In this document: positions 16,810 to 25,678 of the stretch, in pieces
Layout: the number at the start of each line of letters is the position of its first letter
How positions within the stretch are numbered: position 1 is the first letter of the stretch
Origin: an uncultured Eubacteriales bacterium
Lineage (GTDB): Bacteria; Bacillota; Clostridia; Oscillospirales; CAG-272
Direction: 5' to 3'
Length of the DNA stretch: 64,000 bases
Assembly: GCA_934432725.1 (NCBI GenBank)
Contig: CAKRZE010000001.1
Location: 62,001 to 126,000 of the forward strand
The notes under the pieces: model-generated
Seen by the model: the letters and a program-made list of their open reading frames with translations, nothing else
The model's database searches: none
What the model was told of the DNA's origin: nothing
Translations under genes and position numbers: made by a program

Positions 16810-18000
16810 ATGATGTATATATATGCCGACAATGCTGCAACAACCGAAATGAGTCCTGCCGCCAAACGCCGTATGACGGAAGTAATCAATGAAAGCTGGG
16901 GAAATCCCTCCAGCCTGCACGGCAACGGACAAGCTGCAAAGGAGGTTCTGGAGCAGGCACGTGAGACCGTTGCTTCCTGTATCGGGGCAAAGCCGGGAGA
17001 AATCTATTTCACATCCGGCGGCAGTGAAGCAGACAATCAGGCGATCATCAGTGCCGCCGAGGCGGGTGCAAAAAAAGGAAAGATGCATCTGATTTCCACA
17101 AAATTTGAGCATCATGCCGTTCTTCATACGCTGGAACGCCTGAAGAAGCAGGGATTTTCGGTTACGCTTCTGGATGTTCATGAGGACGGCATGGTCCGTC
17201 CGGAGGAGGTAGCTGCGGCAATCAGCCCGGATACCGCACTGGTTTCCGTGATGTACGCAAACAATGAAATCGGCACTGTTCAGCCGATCCGTGAAATCGG
17301 TGCGATCTGCCGGGAAAAGGGTGTTCTGTTTCATACGGATGCCGTTCAGGCAGTCGGGCATATTCCGGTCAACGCTGCGGAGGACGCGGTGGATTATCTT
17401 TCTGTTTCCGGGCATAAATTTCACGGTCCGAAGGGAATCGGCTTCCTGTATGCAAGACGCGGCGCTCCGCTTAGAAGCCTTATCGACGGAGGCGCGCAGG
17501 AGCGCGGAAAACGCGCCGGGACAGAAAATGTTCCCGCTGCCGCAGCCATGGCAACCGCGCTTTCTGAGGCGGTCGGCAGCATGGAGCGGGATATGAAGAC
17601 CGTTTCCGATATGAGAGATCAGCTGATCCGGGCATTTTCGGCAGTGCCGCACGCAAGGCTGAACGGCGATCCGGTTCACCGCCTGCCGGGAACCGTCAAC
17701 TTCTGCTTTGAGGGCATTGAGGGAGAATCGCTGATCCTGTATCTGGACGATCTGGGAATTGCGTCCTCCTCCGGCTCTGCCTGCACCTCGGGCTCTTTGG
17801 ATCCGAGTCATGTTCTGCTGTCTCTCGGTCTTCCGCATGAGGTGGCACACGGCTCCCTGCGGCTTTCCATTGACGCATATAATACGCCGGAAGAGATCTC
17901 ATATATCTGCAATGCAGTGCCGCAGGTTGTAGCCCGTTTGCGGGAAATGTCTCCGGTTTGGGAAGAGCTTGAAAACGGAACAAGAAAACATCTGATCTGA
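16810..18000 (+). CDS. iscS: Cysteine desulfurase, IscS/NifS type
   Basis: PLP enzyme that removes sulfur from L-cysteine, forming a Cys persulfide for Fe-S cluster assembly. The start MMYIYADNAATTEMS is preceded by GGGGGAA; an ATG at 16798 lies upstream of that ribosome site and is unlikely. Visible marks are ADNAATT at the N-terminus, FEHHAVLHTLE with the cofactor-stacking His, the PLP-binding Lys in SVSGHKFHGPKGIGFLY, and the sulfur-accepting Cys in SSGSACTSGSLDPSHVL, the loop type of group I (IscS/NifS) enzymes. About 396 residues is the normal size. The iscU gene follows after 46 bp, so this is a two-gene sulfur-transfer operon. Confidence 0.93.
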   Translation: MMYIYADNAATTEMSPAAKRRMTEVINESWGNPSSLHGNGQAAKEVLEQARETVASCIGAKPGEIYFTSGGSEADNQAIISAAEAGAKKGKMHLISTKFEHHAVLHTLERLKKQGFSVTLLDVHEDGMVRPEEVAAAISPDTALVSVMYANNEIGTVQPIREIGAICREKGVLFHTDAVQAVGHIPVNAAEDAVDYLSVSGHKFHGPKGIGFLYARRGAPLRSLIDGGAQERGKRAGTENVPAAAAMATALSEAVGSMERDMKTVSDMRDQLIRAFSAVPHARLNGDPVHRLPGTVNFCFEGIEGESLILYLDDLGIASSSGSACTSGSLDPSHVLLSLGLPHEVAHGSLRLSIDAYNTPEEISYICNAVPQVVARLREMSPVWEELENGTRKHLI

Positions 18001-18046
18001 CAAAGGAAAGGCTTCTTCCGTGCGGAAGAGGGAAAGGAACAACAAT

Positions 18047-18496
18047 ATGCTTTACAGTGAAAAAGTCATGGACCATTTCAGAAATCCGCGCAACCTCGGA
18101 AAAATGGACGATGCGGACGGCATCGGAGAGGTCGGAAACGCCAAATGCGGGGATATTATGAAAATGTATATCAAGGTGCGCGACGGAATCATCACGGATG
18201 TGAAGTTCAACACCTTCGGGTGCGGAAGTGCAATCGCAACCTCCTCTATGGCGACAGAAATGATCAAAGGGAAGCCGGTGGAAGAGGCGCTGACACTGAC
18301 AAACAAAGCGGTTGTGGAGGCTTTGGACGGGCTTCCCGCACACAAGCTGCACTGCTCGGTGCTTGCGGAGGAGGCAGTCAAGGCTGCTGTCCGGGATTAT
18401 TATGAGAAAAACGGAATTCCGTATGATCATGAGCATTTTTGCGGACATTCCTCCTGCGCCGTCTGCTGTGCGGGCGACTCCGAAGAAAACAAATAA
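18047..18496 (+). CDS. iscU: Fe-S cluster assembly scaffold IscU/NifU
   Basis: Scaffold on which [2Fe-2S] clusters are built from IscS-delivered sulfur. The start at 18047 (MLYSEKVMDHFRNPRN) has GGAAAGGAAC upstream and matches the family; a longer frame starts at 18020. The three cluster-ligand cysteines appear in NAKCGDIM, TFGCGSAIATSSMATEMIKG and LHCSVLAEEA. The C-terminal tail carries four more cysteines (HFCGHSSCAVCCAG), an extension common in clostridial NifU-like proteins and not needed for the scaffold fold. A strong terminator lies 110 bp downstream. Confidence 0.93.
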   Translation: MLYSEKVMDHFRNPRNLGKMDDADGIGEVGNAKCGDIMKMYIKVRDGIITDVKFNTFGCGSAIATSSMATEMIKGKPVEEALTLTNKAVVEALDGLPAHKLHCSVLAEEAVKAAVRDYYEKNGIPYDHEHFCGHSSCAVCCAGDSEENK

Positions 18497-18606
18497 TCCG
18501 TCAAAGAAGGCAGCGCGTCTGATGCAGAATGAAACCGGAACCGGTTTTCACCGTAACGTTCGGCATCGGCGTTGCCATTGCGAATGTACCGATACGGATA
18601 AAAATA

Positions 18607-18640
18607 CCGCCGCAGAAGCCAACGGTTCTGCGGCGGTTTC
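18607..18640 (+). terminator. Terminator of the iscS-iscU operon
   Basis: CCGCCGCAGAA (18607-18617) pairs perfectly with TTCTGCGGCGG (18626-18636), followed by TTTCTTGT. Confidence 0.8.
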
Positions 18641-18826
18641 TTGTGTTCCGATTTGTTTTTGAGAGTAATCCGTCCAAATAAAATAGCTGCATGGAAAAAA
18701 ACGGAGCAAGGGACTTCCGAACCCTCGTGCGCCGGCTTTCCGGCAGGAAAAACAGACCGGATAAAGCTGACAGGGGCGGGAAAGCTCCGATTTTTCCGAA
18801 GTGTTTTCCGTATGATGAGAAACGCT

Positions 18827-20314
18827 TCAGCGAAGGGTCAGCTCTGCCCGGCAGGTGTTTCCTCCCATCCGATAATAGACGAACAGACGGTTATCCGCAA
18901 TGCACCAACAGGGACCGTCCATACCGAAGCCGGTTACAGGCGTTCCGTCCTTTTCCGTCTGCCTCATCAGCGGCGCTTCAATGGTCTCCCAGTGAATCAG
19001 ATCGGTGGAACGGGCAAAGGAATGCGTCCAGAAGGAGCCGTTGAAATTTCCGTTTCTCTGCTCGGTGCTGATTTCATACACCATATAGTAATAACCGCCG
19101 ATATAGATGATATCCCGCCTTCCGGTCGTTCCGGCGTGAAGCGTTTTGGGTTCGGTCGGAATGATCGGTTTTTTCTCCATGGTGAGGTTTTTCAGATCCT
19201 TGCCGTACGCAACGCCGATCTGGCAGGTACGGAAGTCAAAGCCGTGGAAAAATACATACCACGTATCTCCGACCTTATAAAGGTCGGGCGTTCCGACATT
19301 TGCCTTCTGCCATGAAATAGAAGTTTTTTTGTACAGCAAAACCCCCTGCTTCTCCCAATGAATGCCGTCCTTAGAGGTGGCGTATGCAATGTTTTCAAGC
19401 GTTCCGTATTTGCTTCCTTCCGTTCCCTTGCATTCATACGCGATGTAGTAGGTTCCGTCCGTATCGAGCCAGACACCTGCAAAATAAGCGCCGTTTGCAT
19501 CATAATCCTGATCCGGCTGGATGACGCAGCCCTTGTCGGTGAAATGCAGTCCGTCTCTTGAGGTTGCAAGTCCGACGCCGCCCTTTCCGGTTTTCGTTGC
19601 GTAGCAGATGTAATATGCCCGGTATTCTCCGTTTACGTAAACCATATCCGGAAAGTGCATGTGAAAGGATTGTCCGATGTTTCTGTCCGTTGTTTTTTCT
19701 ACCGTCTTCCCGGTAAAAATACCGTCCAGAATGGCTGAAAATCTGGAATCTGCCTCCTCCTGCGTCAAGCCGAACAGACCGTTCGGATTTGTGACAGAGT
19801 CTGTGCCTTCCGTTTCGGACGCCTGATAGGTTCCGTCTATTCTGAAATTGACGGCAACGGAAAGATCTGTTTTCTTTTCAAAGGAATCTGCGCTCCGGTA
19901 ACCCGCGCCCTCCTCCAAAAAGCGGGTCACCGCTTCCTGCAAAGCGTCGCCGCTTCGACCGAGCAAAAACAGCGTATTCTCTTTGATAAACACTGCGTAT
20001 CCGTTTTCCGGAAGCCCGTCAAAGGCGCCTCCGTCATCGCGGTCGGTCAAGCCGATTGCAATTTCCGCTTCTGTGCCCTTTTCTTCACGGTCCGTGACAA
20101 GGGCGTATTCCGCGCCGGTAACGGACTCCAAAGCGGCTTTCAGCCGCTCTGCCTGCTGCTGTGCGTCAGCCGTTTTCTCCGAGTAAACAATACGGACCGA
20201 TGCCTTGCTGTTCTGCGCCAGACAAAATTCGTTTTTTGTCTTATCTCCCGAACAGGAGACCATGCCGAGGGTCAGAGGGAAAAGCAAAAGGAAAAGCCAT
20301 GGATTTTTCTTCAT
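18827..20314 (-). CDS. Secreted lipoprotein with a glycosidase-like five-bladed beta-propeller
   Basis: A 495-residue protein with a lipobox (LGMVSC, mature Cys at about 21). Residues 35-150 (TGAEYALVTDREEKGTEAEIAIG...) resemble the small alpha/beta N-terminal domain found ahead of several glycosidases. From about 205 on, repeated blade motifs of the propeller clans GH32/43/68/130 appear: HFPDMVYVNGEYRAYY, GLATSRDGLHF, AYATSKDGIHWEKQG, VGTPDLYKVGDTWYVFFHG, FARSTDLIHWE. The 'S-x-DGxxF/W' blades are typical of glycan-active propellers. Catalytic acids cannot be assigned with certainty, so substrate and even activity are open. It is transcribed alone from its own promoter. Confidence 0.75.
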   Translation of the reverse strand: MKKNPWLFLLLFPLTLGMVSCSGDKTKNEFCLAQNSKASVRIVYSEKTADAQQQAERLKAALESVTGAEYALVTDREEKGTEAEIAIGLTDRDDGGAFDGLPENGYAVFIKENTLFLLGRSGDALQEAVTRFLEEGAGYRSADSFEKKTDLSVAVNFRIDGTYQASETEGTDSVTNPNGLFGLTQEEADSRFSAILDGIFTGKTVEKTTDRNIGQSFHMHFPDMVYVNGEYRAYYICYATKTGKGGVGLATSRDGLHFTDKGCVIQPDQDYDANGAYFAGVWLDTDGTYYIAYECKGTEGSKYGTLENIAYATSKDGIHWEKQGVLLYKKTSISWQKANVGTPDLYKVGDTWYVFFHGFDFRTCQIGVAYGKDLKNLTMEKKPIIPTEPKTLHAGTTGRRDIIYIGGYYYMVYEISTEQRNGNFNGSFWTHSFARSTDLIHWETIEAPLMRQTEKDGTPVTGFGMDGPCWCIADNRLFVYYRMGGNTCRAELTLR

Positions 20315-20398
20315 ACCGTCATCTAACCTTCCTTTGGGACAGATTTTGTTCCTGATGAAAAACAGAAAAGGTTATGGAGTCGTCCCAATCTTGGTTTC

Positions 20399-20426
20399 AT
20401 TATAACAAGTTTTTCAAAAAATGCAA
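20399..20426 (-). promoter_or_regulatory. Promoter of the beta-propeller lipoprotein gene, TTGCAT-16-TATAAT
   Basis: Read on the minus strand: -35 TTGCAT (20421-20426), 16-bp spacer, -10 TATAAT (20399-20404), about 85 bp before the start codon. The rest of the 20315-20854 interval is AT-rich and non-coding apart from the terminator below. Confidence 0.65.
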
Positions 20427-20618
20427 TACTGTTTTAAAAAAATATCACTATTTTAAGAAAAATATGTTAACAATTGAGAAACGTTACATTTCATGATGTA
20501 AAGTCTTTGCTGAATGCGCAGGCGAGATCTGTTCAGAAGGGCAGGGACACGGAACCGACTGTACGCTGCGTGCCCGGCGCGGCGAAAGCCTACCGCATCT
20601 TCTCATAAAACGGCTGAA

Positions 20619-20670
20619 CAAAAAACAGGCGGTGTAAATAAAGCTCTTTTTTGAGTTTTTTTACACCGCC
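20619..20670 (-). terminator. Terminator of the leftward ABC exporter operon
   Basis: TTACACCGCC and GGCGGTGTAA (20661-20670 and 20629-20638) form a perfect 10-bp stem. On the minus strand a T-rich tail (complement of GAACAAAAAAC) follows. It lies about 185 bp past the stop at 20855. Confidence 0.7.
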
Positions 20671-20854
20671 GTATATTTATCGGAACCGGGGCTTGACACC
20701 GCCGCCTGCGTCAGCCGCACACGGGCAAGGCATTCATTCGCTGCGGACATTCGGAAATTTCGGCTGTGATGCCGAATCCGACGGCTTGCCGCCCGGTCCT
20801 TATGCTTGGTCCCTTCGCGGCAAGGATACCGTGCGTTTGAAGCCTCCGCCGTGC

Positions 20855-22609
20855 TCAGTTTGCAAACTGGCTGTTGTAAAGCTTTGCGTAAAAGCCGTTC
20901 TGATTCAGAAGCTCATCATGCTTGCCGGATTCAATAACGTTTCCGTCCTTCATCACAAGGATCCTGTCTGCTTCCCGTATGGTGGACAGCCGGTGGGCGA
21001 CAATGAAGCTGGTCCGTCCCTGCATCATGCGTGCAAACGCCTCCTGAATCTTCAGCTCGGTGCGGGTATCAATGGATGAGGTCGCCTCGTCCAGAATCAG
21101 CATCGGCGGCAGACAGAGCATAACACGGGCAATGCAGAGAAGCTGCTTCTGTCCCTGCGACAGGCTGCCTCCGTTCTCGGTCATCGGTGTGTCATACCCC
21201 TGCGGAAGGCGCCTGATAAAGCTGTCGGCATGTGCCGCCTTGGCAGCGGCAATCATTTCCTCGTCCGTTGCATCCGGCTTCCCCATACAGATATTTTCCC
21301 GTACCGTACCGGTTTTCAGCCAAGTCTCCTGAAGCACCATGCCATAGCTGCGCCGGAGCGAGTCCCTTGTGACATCGCGGATGTCCTGTCCTTCCACCCG
21401 GATGCTCCCCTCATTGACGTCATAAAACCGCATCAAAAGATTGATCACGGTCGTTTTCCCGCAGCCGGTCGGACCGACAATAGCAACACGCTGTCCCGGA
21501 TGCACCTCAAGATTCATGTCCTGAATCAGCTTTTTTCCGGCGACATACGAAAAGCTGACATGTGACATGGATACATTCCCGTCCACACAGGAAAGCACCT
21601 TCGCGCCCGGCTTTTCAGGGAGCTGCGGTGTTTCGGCGATAAAGGCGAAAATCCGATCCGCGCAGGCAATGGCGTTCTGAAGCTCCGTGATAACGCCGGA
21701 AATTTCGTTAAACGGTTTCGTATACTGATTGGCATAGCTCAGGAAGCAGGACAGCGTACCGACCGACATGGCTGCGGCTCCGCCGATGACGCCGATGGCG
21801 GAGAGCGCACCCGTGCAGCCGACCGCTGCATACACCAGACTGTTGACAAAGCGTGTGGACGGATTGACAAGGGAGGAGAAAAAGGATGCGTTCAGGGAAC
21901 AGCGCTCCAGACGTCCGTTGATATCGTCAAATCTGGAGAGCATCTCATCCTCATGCGAAAACGCCTGCACGACCTTTTGATGCACGACCGCCTCATCAAT
22001 CAGTGCGGTCTGCTCCGCCCGGATTTCAGACTGGTGCTTGAACAGGGAATAGGTTTTCCGTGAAATGAAGCGCGCGACAAGCAGAGAGATCGGTGTGATG
22101 ACCACAACCGTCAAAGCAATCCACGGATTCAGGGAAAACATGATGCCGAGCGTTCCGAAAATCGTCAGAATTCCGGTGAAAAGCTGGGTAAAGCCAAGCA
22201 AAAGACCGTCCGCGAAGGTATCGGCATCGGTGATGATGCGGCTTACGGTTTCGCCTGCCGGGTGTGTGTCCAGATAGGCGAGCGGAAGGATCTGAAGCTT
22301 GCGGAACGCTTCCTGCCGGATATCACGGACAATTTCAAAGGAAATTTTATTGTTTACGGCGCTCATGACCCATTGCGCCGCCGCCGTGATTCCGATGCAG
22401 ACGGCGGCTTTGATAAGCAGCGGGACAATGACGGAAAAGTTCACATTTCCGGCTCCGACGGCGGCATCGATCGCCCTGCCGATCAGAATCGGAACATAGA
22501 GCGTCAGAAATACGCTGACGGCAGCCAACAGAACAGAGAGAAGCGTCAGAAACCGGTACGGACGCAGATAATGAAGGACATTTTTAAGCGTTGCACGGTT
22601 TTTCTTCAT
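20855..22609 (-). CDS. ABC exporter half-transporter, consensus ATPase site subunit
   Basis: Type I (MsbA/BmrA-like) half-transporter of 584 residues with six N-terminal membrane helices and a C-terminal nucleotide-binding domain. Walker A is GPTGCGKTT, the Q-loop region is MVLQETWL, the signature is SLSQGQKQL, Walker B is MLILDEATSSID with the catalytic Glu intact, and the switch is IVAHRLST. The start ATG at 22609 has AAAGGAGG upstream at normal spacing; other in-frame starts lie on or before it. The gene overlaps the preceding ABC gene by 26 bp. Together they look like a heterodimeric multidrug/lipid/peptide exporter of the BmrC-BmrD type; the substrate is unknown. Confidence 0.9.
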   Translation of the reverse strand: MKKNRATLKNVLHYLRPYRFLTLLSVLLAAVSVFLTLYVPILIGRAIDAAVGAGNVNFSVIVPLLIKAAVCIGITAAAQWVMSAVNNKISFEIVRDIRQEAFRKLQILPLAYLDTHPAGETVSRIITDADTFADGLLLGFTQLFTGILTIFGTLGIMFSLNPWIALTVVVITPISLLVARFISRKTYSLFKHQSEIRAEQTALIDEAVVHQKVVQAFSHEDEMLSRFDDINGRLERCSLNASFFSSLVNPSTRFVNSLVYAAVGCTGALSAIGVIGGAAAMSVGTLSCFLSYANQYTKPFNEISGVITELQNAIACADRIFAFIAETPQLPEKPGAKVLSCVDGNVSMSHVSFSYVAGKKLIQDMNLEVHPGQRVAIVGPTGCGKTTVINLLMRFYDVNEGSIRVEGQDIRDVTRDSLRRSYGMVLQETWLKTGTVRENICMGKPDATDEEMIAAAKAAHADSFIRRLPQGYDTPMTENGGSLSQGQKQLLCIARVMLCLPPMLILDEATSSIDTRTELKIQEAFARMMQGRTSFIVAHRLSTIREADRILVMKDGNVIESGKHDELLNQNGFYAKLYNSQFAN

Positions 22610-24335
22610 GGACGGCATCCTCCTTTCTGAATTGGGAATCATAGATTTCCCGGTAAACCGGGCAGGTCTTCAAAAGCTCCTCATGCGTTCCGATGCCGAC
22701 TGCATGTCCGTCGTCAAGGACGATGATCCGGTCTGCATGCATGATGGAGGAGGTGCGCTGCGACACGATAAACACCGTGGGATGGAAGCTCAGCTTTTTC
22801 AAAGCCATCCGGAGGCTGGCATCCGTTGCAAAATCAAGCGCTGAGGTGCTGTCGTCCAGAATCAGAATCTCGGGTCTGCGCACCAGTGCCCGCGCAATCG
22901 TCAGGCGCTGCAGCTGACCGCCGGAGAGATTTCTGCCGTTCTGTTCCACAGGCTCCTCCAGACCAAGCTCCTTCCGGTTGATCACATCCTCGGACTGGGA
23001 AGCGGAAACCGCCTCCTTTACCGCTTCCTCGGTTGCATTTTTATCGCCCCACAGCAGGTTTTCTCGGATCGTGCCGCGGAAAAGAACCGCTTTCTGCGGC
23101 ACAACGCCGACCATGCCGCGCAGCTCCCGCAGAGAAATCTGCCTGACGTCCCTGCCCCCGATCTGCACGCTCCCCTCCGTTGCATCGTAAAACCGCGGGA
23201 TCAGGTTGACAAGGGAGCTTTTTCCGGAGCCGGTACCTCCGATAATGCCGACCGTTTCCCCCGGCATTGCGGAAAAGCTGATATCTGTCAAAGCCGGCGC
23301 CGATGAGCCGTGATAGGTAAGCGATACATGTGAGAAGGTGACGGTATGCGTTAGATCCGCGGGAAGCGCCCCGTTTCCGGCGTCCTTCATGGAGGGAGAA
23401 AGTGCAAGTACGCTCTCCATTCGCTTTTCACAGGCAACGGACTTGGTCATGGTGATGATCAGGTTTGCAAGCTTGACAAGCTCCACCAGAATCTGGGACA
23501 TATAATTGTAAAGCGCGACCACGGCGCCCTGTGTGATGATTCCTGCCTCCACCCGGATGGCGCCCTTATAAATGAGTAGGAGGATTGCCAGATTGACCAG
23601 TACATAGGTCATAGGGTTCAGCAGTGCCGCGATTTTTCCGGTGAAGGTCTGCTCGGCGGTAAGCTCATCGCATTTTTGATCAAACTCACCAATCTCCTGT
23701 TTTTCCCGGCAAAAAGCGCGGATAATCCGCGTTCCGGTCAGGTTTTCTCTCGTGAGTCCGAGAACTGCGTCCAGCTTTTGCTGGATTTTTTTATAGAGCG
23801 GAATGCAGACCAGCATAACCGCGAAAATGACCGCCGCCAAAAGCGGAATAACCGCAAGAAATACCAGCGCGGTTTTGGAATCGACGGTTAACGCCATGAT
23901 TGCCGCTCCGAACACAATAAAAGGAGAGCGCAAAAGAAGGCGCAGCGTCAGATTGATGCCGGACTGTACCTGATTGGCGTCGCTGGTCAGACGCGTGATC
24001 ATTGTGGAATTTCCGAGGGTATCCAGCTCGGTAAAGGAAAGCTTTTGAATGTGTGCAAACAGCGTATGCTTCAGCCCTGCCGCAATTCCTGCCGATGCCT
24101 TGGCGGCAAAATACTGTGCAACCACGGTGCAGGCAAGTCCGAGAACACCGAAGCAGACAAGCAGAAGCGCCATGCGGATGATATAGCTCTGATCCTTTGC
24201 CGCGATGCCGATGTCAATGATTTTTTTCATGATAAGCGGAACGCAAAGCTCAAAGGATGCTTCCAGGAGCTTGAAAACCGGGCTCAGGATGCATTCCTTT
24301 CTGAAAGGCTTTGCCTGACGGAATAAATATTTCAC
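22584..24335 (-). CDS. ABC exporter half-transporter, degenerate ATPase site subunit
   Basis: First gene of the leftward exporter operon, 583 residues, with a GTG start preceded by AGGAGG. Six membrane helices are followed by the nucleotide-binding domain: Walker A GGTGSGKSS, signature NLSGGQLQR, Walker B ILILDDSTSALD, in which the catalytic Glu is replaced by Asp, and switch VSQRTSS, where the His of the H-loop is replaced by Gln. These changes define the non-hydrolytic site of heterodimeric exporters, with the partner gene supplying the active site. The divergent LysR gene at 24657 could regulate it. Confidence 0.9.
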   Translation of the reverse strand: MKYLFRQAKPFRKECILSPVFKLLEASFELCVPLIMKKIIDIGIAAKDQSYIIRMALLLVCFGVLGLACTVVAQYFAAKASAGIAAGLKHTLFAHIQKLSFTELDTLGNSTMITRLTSDANQVQSGINLTLRLLLRSPFIVFGAAIMALTVDSKTALVFLAVIPLLAAVIFAVMLVCIPLYKKIQQKLDAVLGLTRENLTGTRIIRAFCREKQEIGEFDQKCDELTAEQTFTGKIAALLNPMTYVLVNLAILLLIYKGAIRVEAGIITQGAVVALYNYMSQILVELVKLANLIITMTKSVACEKRMESVLALSPSMKDAGNGALPADLTHTVTFSHVSLTYHGSSAPALTDISFSAMPGETVGIIGGTGSGKSSLVNLIPRFYDATEGSVQIGGRDVRQISLRELRGMVGVVPQKAVLFRGTIRENLLWGDKNATEEAVKEAVSASQSEDVINRKELGLEEPVEQNGRNLSGGQLQRLTIARALVRRPEILILDDSTSALDFATDASLRMALKKLSFHPTVFIVSQRTSSIMHADRIIVLDDGHAVGIGTHEELLKTCPVYREIYDSQFRKEDAVHEEKPCNA

Positions 24336-24521
24336 AGATACCTCCTATGTTCTGCAAGGGAGAGTTTCCGACCTCCGAGAGCAATAGGAAGGGAAGGTTA
24401 TGAACACGGAATTGCTCATAAGGCGGAAGATGAAACCCGTTGCATTTTGTTTGAAATTATGATAGTATAAGCATGCATGTGAATCTGCACGGACATTTTT
24501 GCGCCGCGCGACAGGGAGCAT

Positions 24522-24585
24522 GCGCGAAGGGCGCTTCGCGCGGGGGACAGTCATGTCCCCGGAAATCCTTTATGGAAGGATTTCC
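24522..24585. repeat. Three back-to-back perfect hairpins between divergent genes
   Basis: GCGCGAAG/CTTCGCGC (24522-24529, 24534-24541), GGGGACA/TGTCCCC (24543-24549, 24554-24560) and GGAAATCCTT/AAGGATTTCC (24561-24570, 24576-24585) follow each other with almost no spacing. They sit in the 321-bp gap between the GTG of the ABC operon and the LysR start. None has a T-run. They could be a small palindromic repeat element or stacked operator/RNA structure. Confidence 0.55.
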
Positions 24586-24656
24586 AATGCGTATTATAAC
24601 ACACAAATCGCCATATGAAAAGTATTAATTCTGAATGAAAGGCATACGAAACAAAT

Positions 24657-25574
24657 ATGGATTTGAAACAATTGCATTATTTTATGGTGATTGCCGAGGA
24701 GGGGAGCATCTCCGGTGCATCCAAACGCCTTTATATGTCACAGCCCCCGCTCAGTGCACAGATGAAGCTTTTGGAAAAGGAACTCGGCACTGTCCTGTTT
24801 GAGCGCGGTACCAGGAAAATACGTCTGACAGATGCGGGAAAACAGCTGTACCGAAGAGCGGCAGCCATCACGGAGCTTTGTACTGCCGCAAAGGAGGAGG
24901 CGGCGGAGCTGGGCAGGAGGGATGGCGGCTGTGTGCGGTTCGGCGTTGTTTCTTCGGTTGCGGAGCTTGCGGCCGGAAGCTGGATGCCTGATTTTTGCCG
25001 GTCGCATCCGCGGGTTCACTTTGAAATCACGGAAGGGAACACCTATCAGCTTTTGGAAAAGCTGAATACCGATCTTTTGCATTTTGCGGTTGTGCGCACT
25101 CCTTTCTCGGCGGAGGGAATCCGGTCCTTTCCGCTTGGTGAGGAGCAGATCGTTGCGGTCGGAACCGAAAAGCTGATCGGCAGTGAGGATGTGCTGTCGC
25201 TCGGTCAGATCGGGTCAATTCCGTTGATTCTATATCGAAGGTGGGAAAAGATCATACGTCAGGCGGTTCAGAAACAGAAATGTGATCTGAACTGCGTCTG
25301 TCTGTGCGATGATGCCCGAACTGCTCTCTGTGCGGCGGCGGGGGAGATCGGTGCGGCGCTGCTTCCGGAATCCGCGGCCTCCTCTGCGCAGAAATCCGGT
25401 ATGCGGATATGCAGGGTACCCGAAATCAATCTGAAATCCGGCATTGTTCTGATTCGCCGGGAGGGCGGAATTTTGCCGGCGTGTGCCGCGGAATTTTTGT
25501 CCTATATCAAAACAACCTATGGCAATGCAGCAAAAGAATCATCTGAATTGAACAAAAAAAATATAAAAAATTGA
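24657..25574 (+). CDS. LysR-family transcriptional regulator
   Basis: A 305-residue LTTR. The N-terminal winged HTH spans residues 1-60 (MDLKQLHYFMVIAEEGSISG, ASKRLYMSQPPLSAQMKLLE, FERGTRKIRLTDAG), followed by a linker helix and a periplasmic-binding-like effector domain from about residue 90. The effector cannot be predicted. The gene is divergent from the ABC exporter operon and lies 104 bp upstream of the hydrogenase genes in the same orientation, so either could be its target; divergent neighbours are the usual choice for this family. Its tail is Asn/Lys-rich. Confidence 0.9.
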   Translation: MDLKQLHYFMVIAEEGSISGASKRLYMSQPPLSAQMKLLEKELGTVLFERGTRKIRLTDAGKQLYRRAAAITELCTAAKEEAAELGRRDGGCVRFGVVSSVAELAAGSWMPDFCRSHPRVHFEITEGNTYQLLEKLNTDLLHFAVVRTPFSAEGIRSFPLGEEQIVAVGTEKLIGSEDVLSLGQIGSIPLILYRRWEKIIRQAVQKQKCDLNCVCLCDDARTALCAAAGEIGAALLPESAASSAQKSGMRICRVPEINLKSGIVLIRREGGILPACAAEFLSYIKTTYGNAAKESSELNKKNIKN

Positions 25575-25603
25575 TGAAAACAGTAGATTTTTTTGAATAT
25601 ATA

Positions 25604-25612
25604 TGATATAAT
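25604..25612 (+). promoter_or_regulatory. Extended -10 promoter of the hydCBA operon
   Basis: TGATATAAT, a TGn plus TATAAT extended -10, at 25604-25612. The -35 region is AT-rich without a clear hexamer. It lies about 65 bp before the hydC start. Confidence 0.6.
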
Positions 25613-25678
25613 ACCCAAGAATGTGTTTTACTTATTACAATATACACAGTTATTCAATCTGTATTTGGAGGAAAAGCG

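Noticed and set aside
24336..24656. Terminator function for the triple hairpin block
   Set aside because: None of the three stems is followed by a T-run on either strand.
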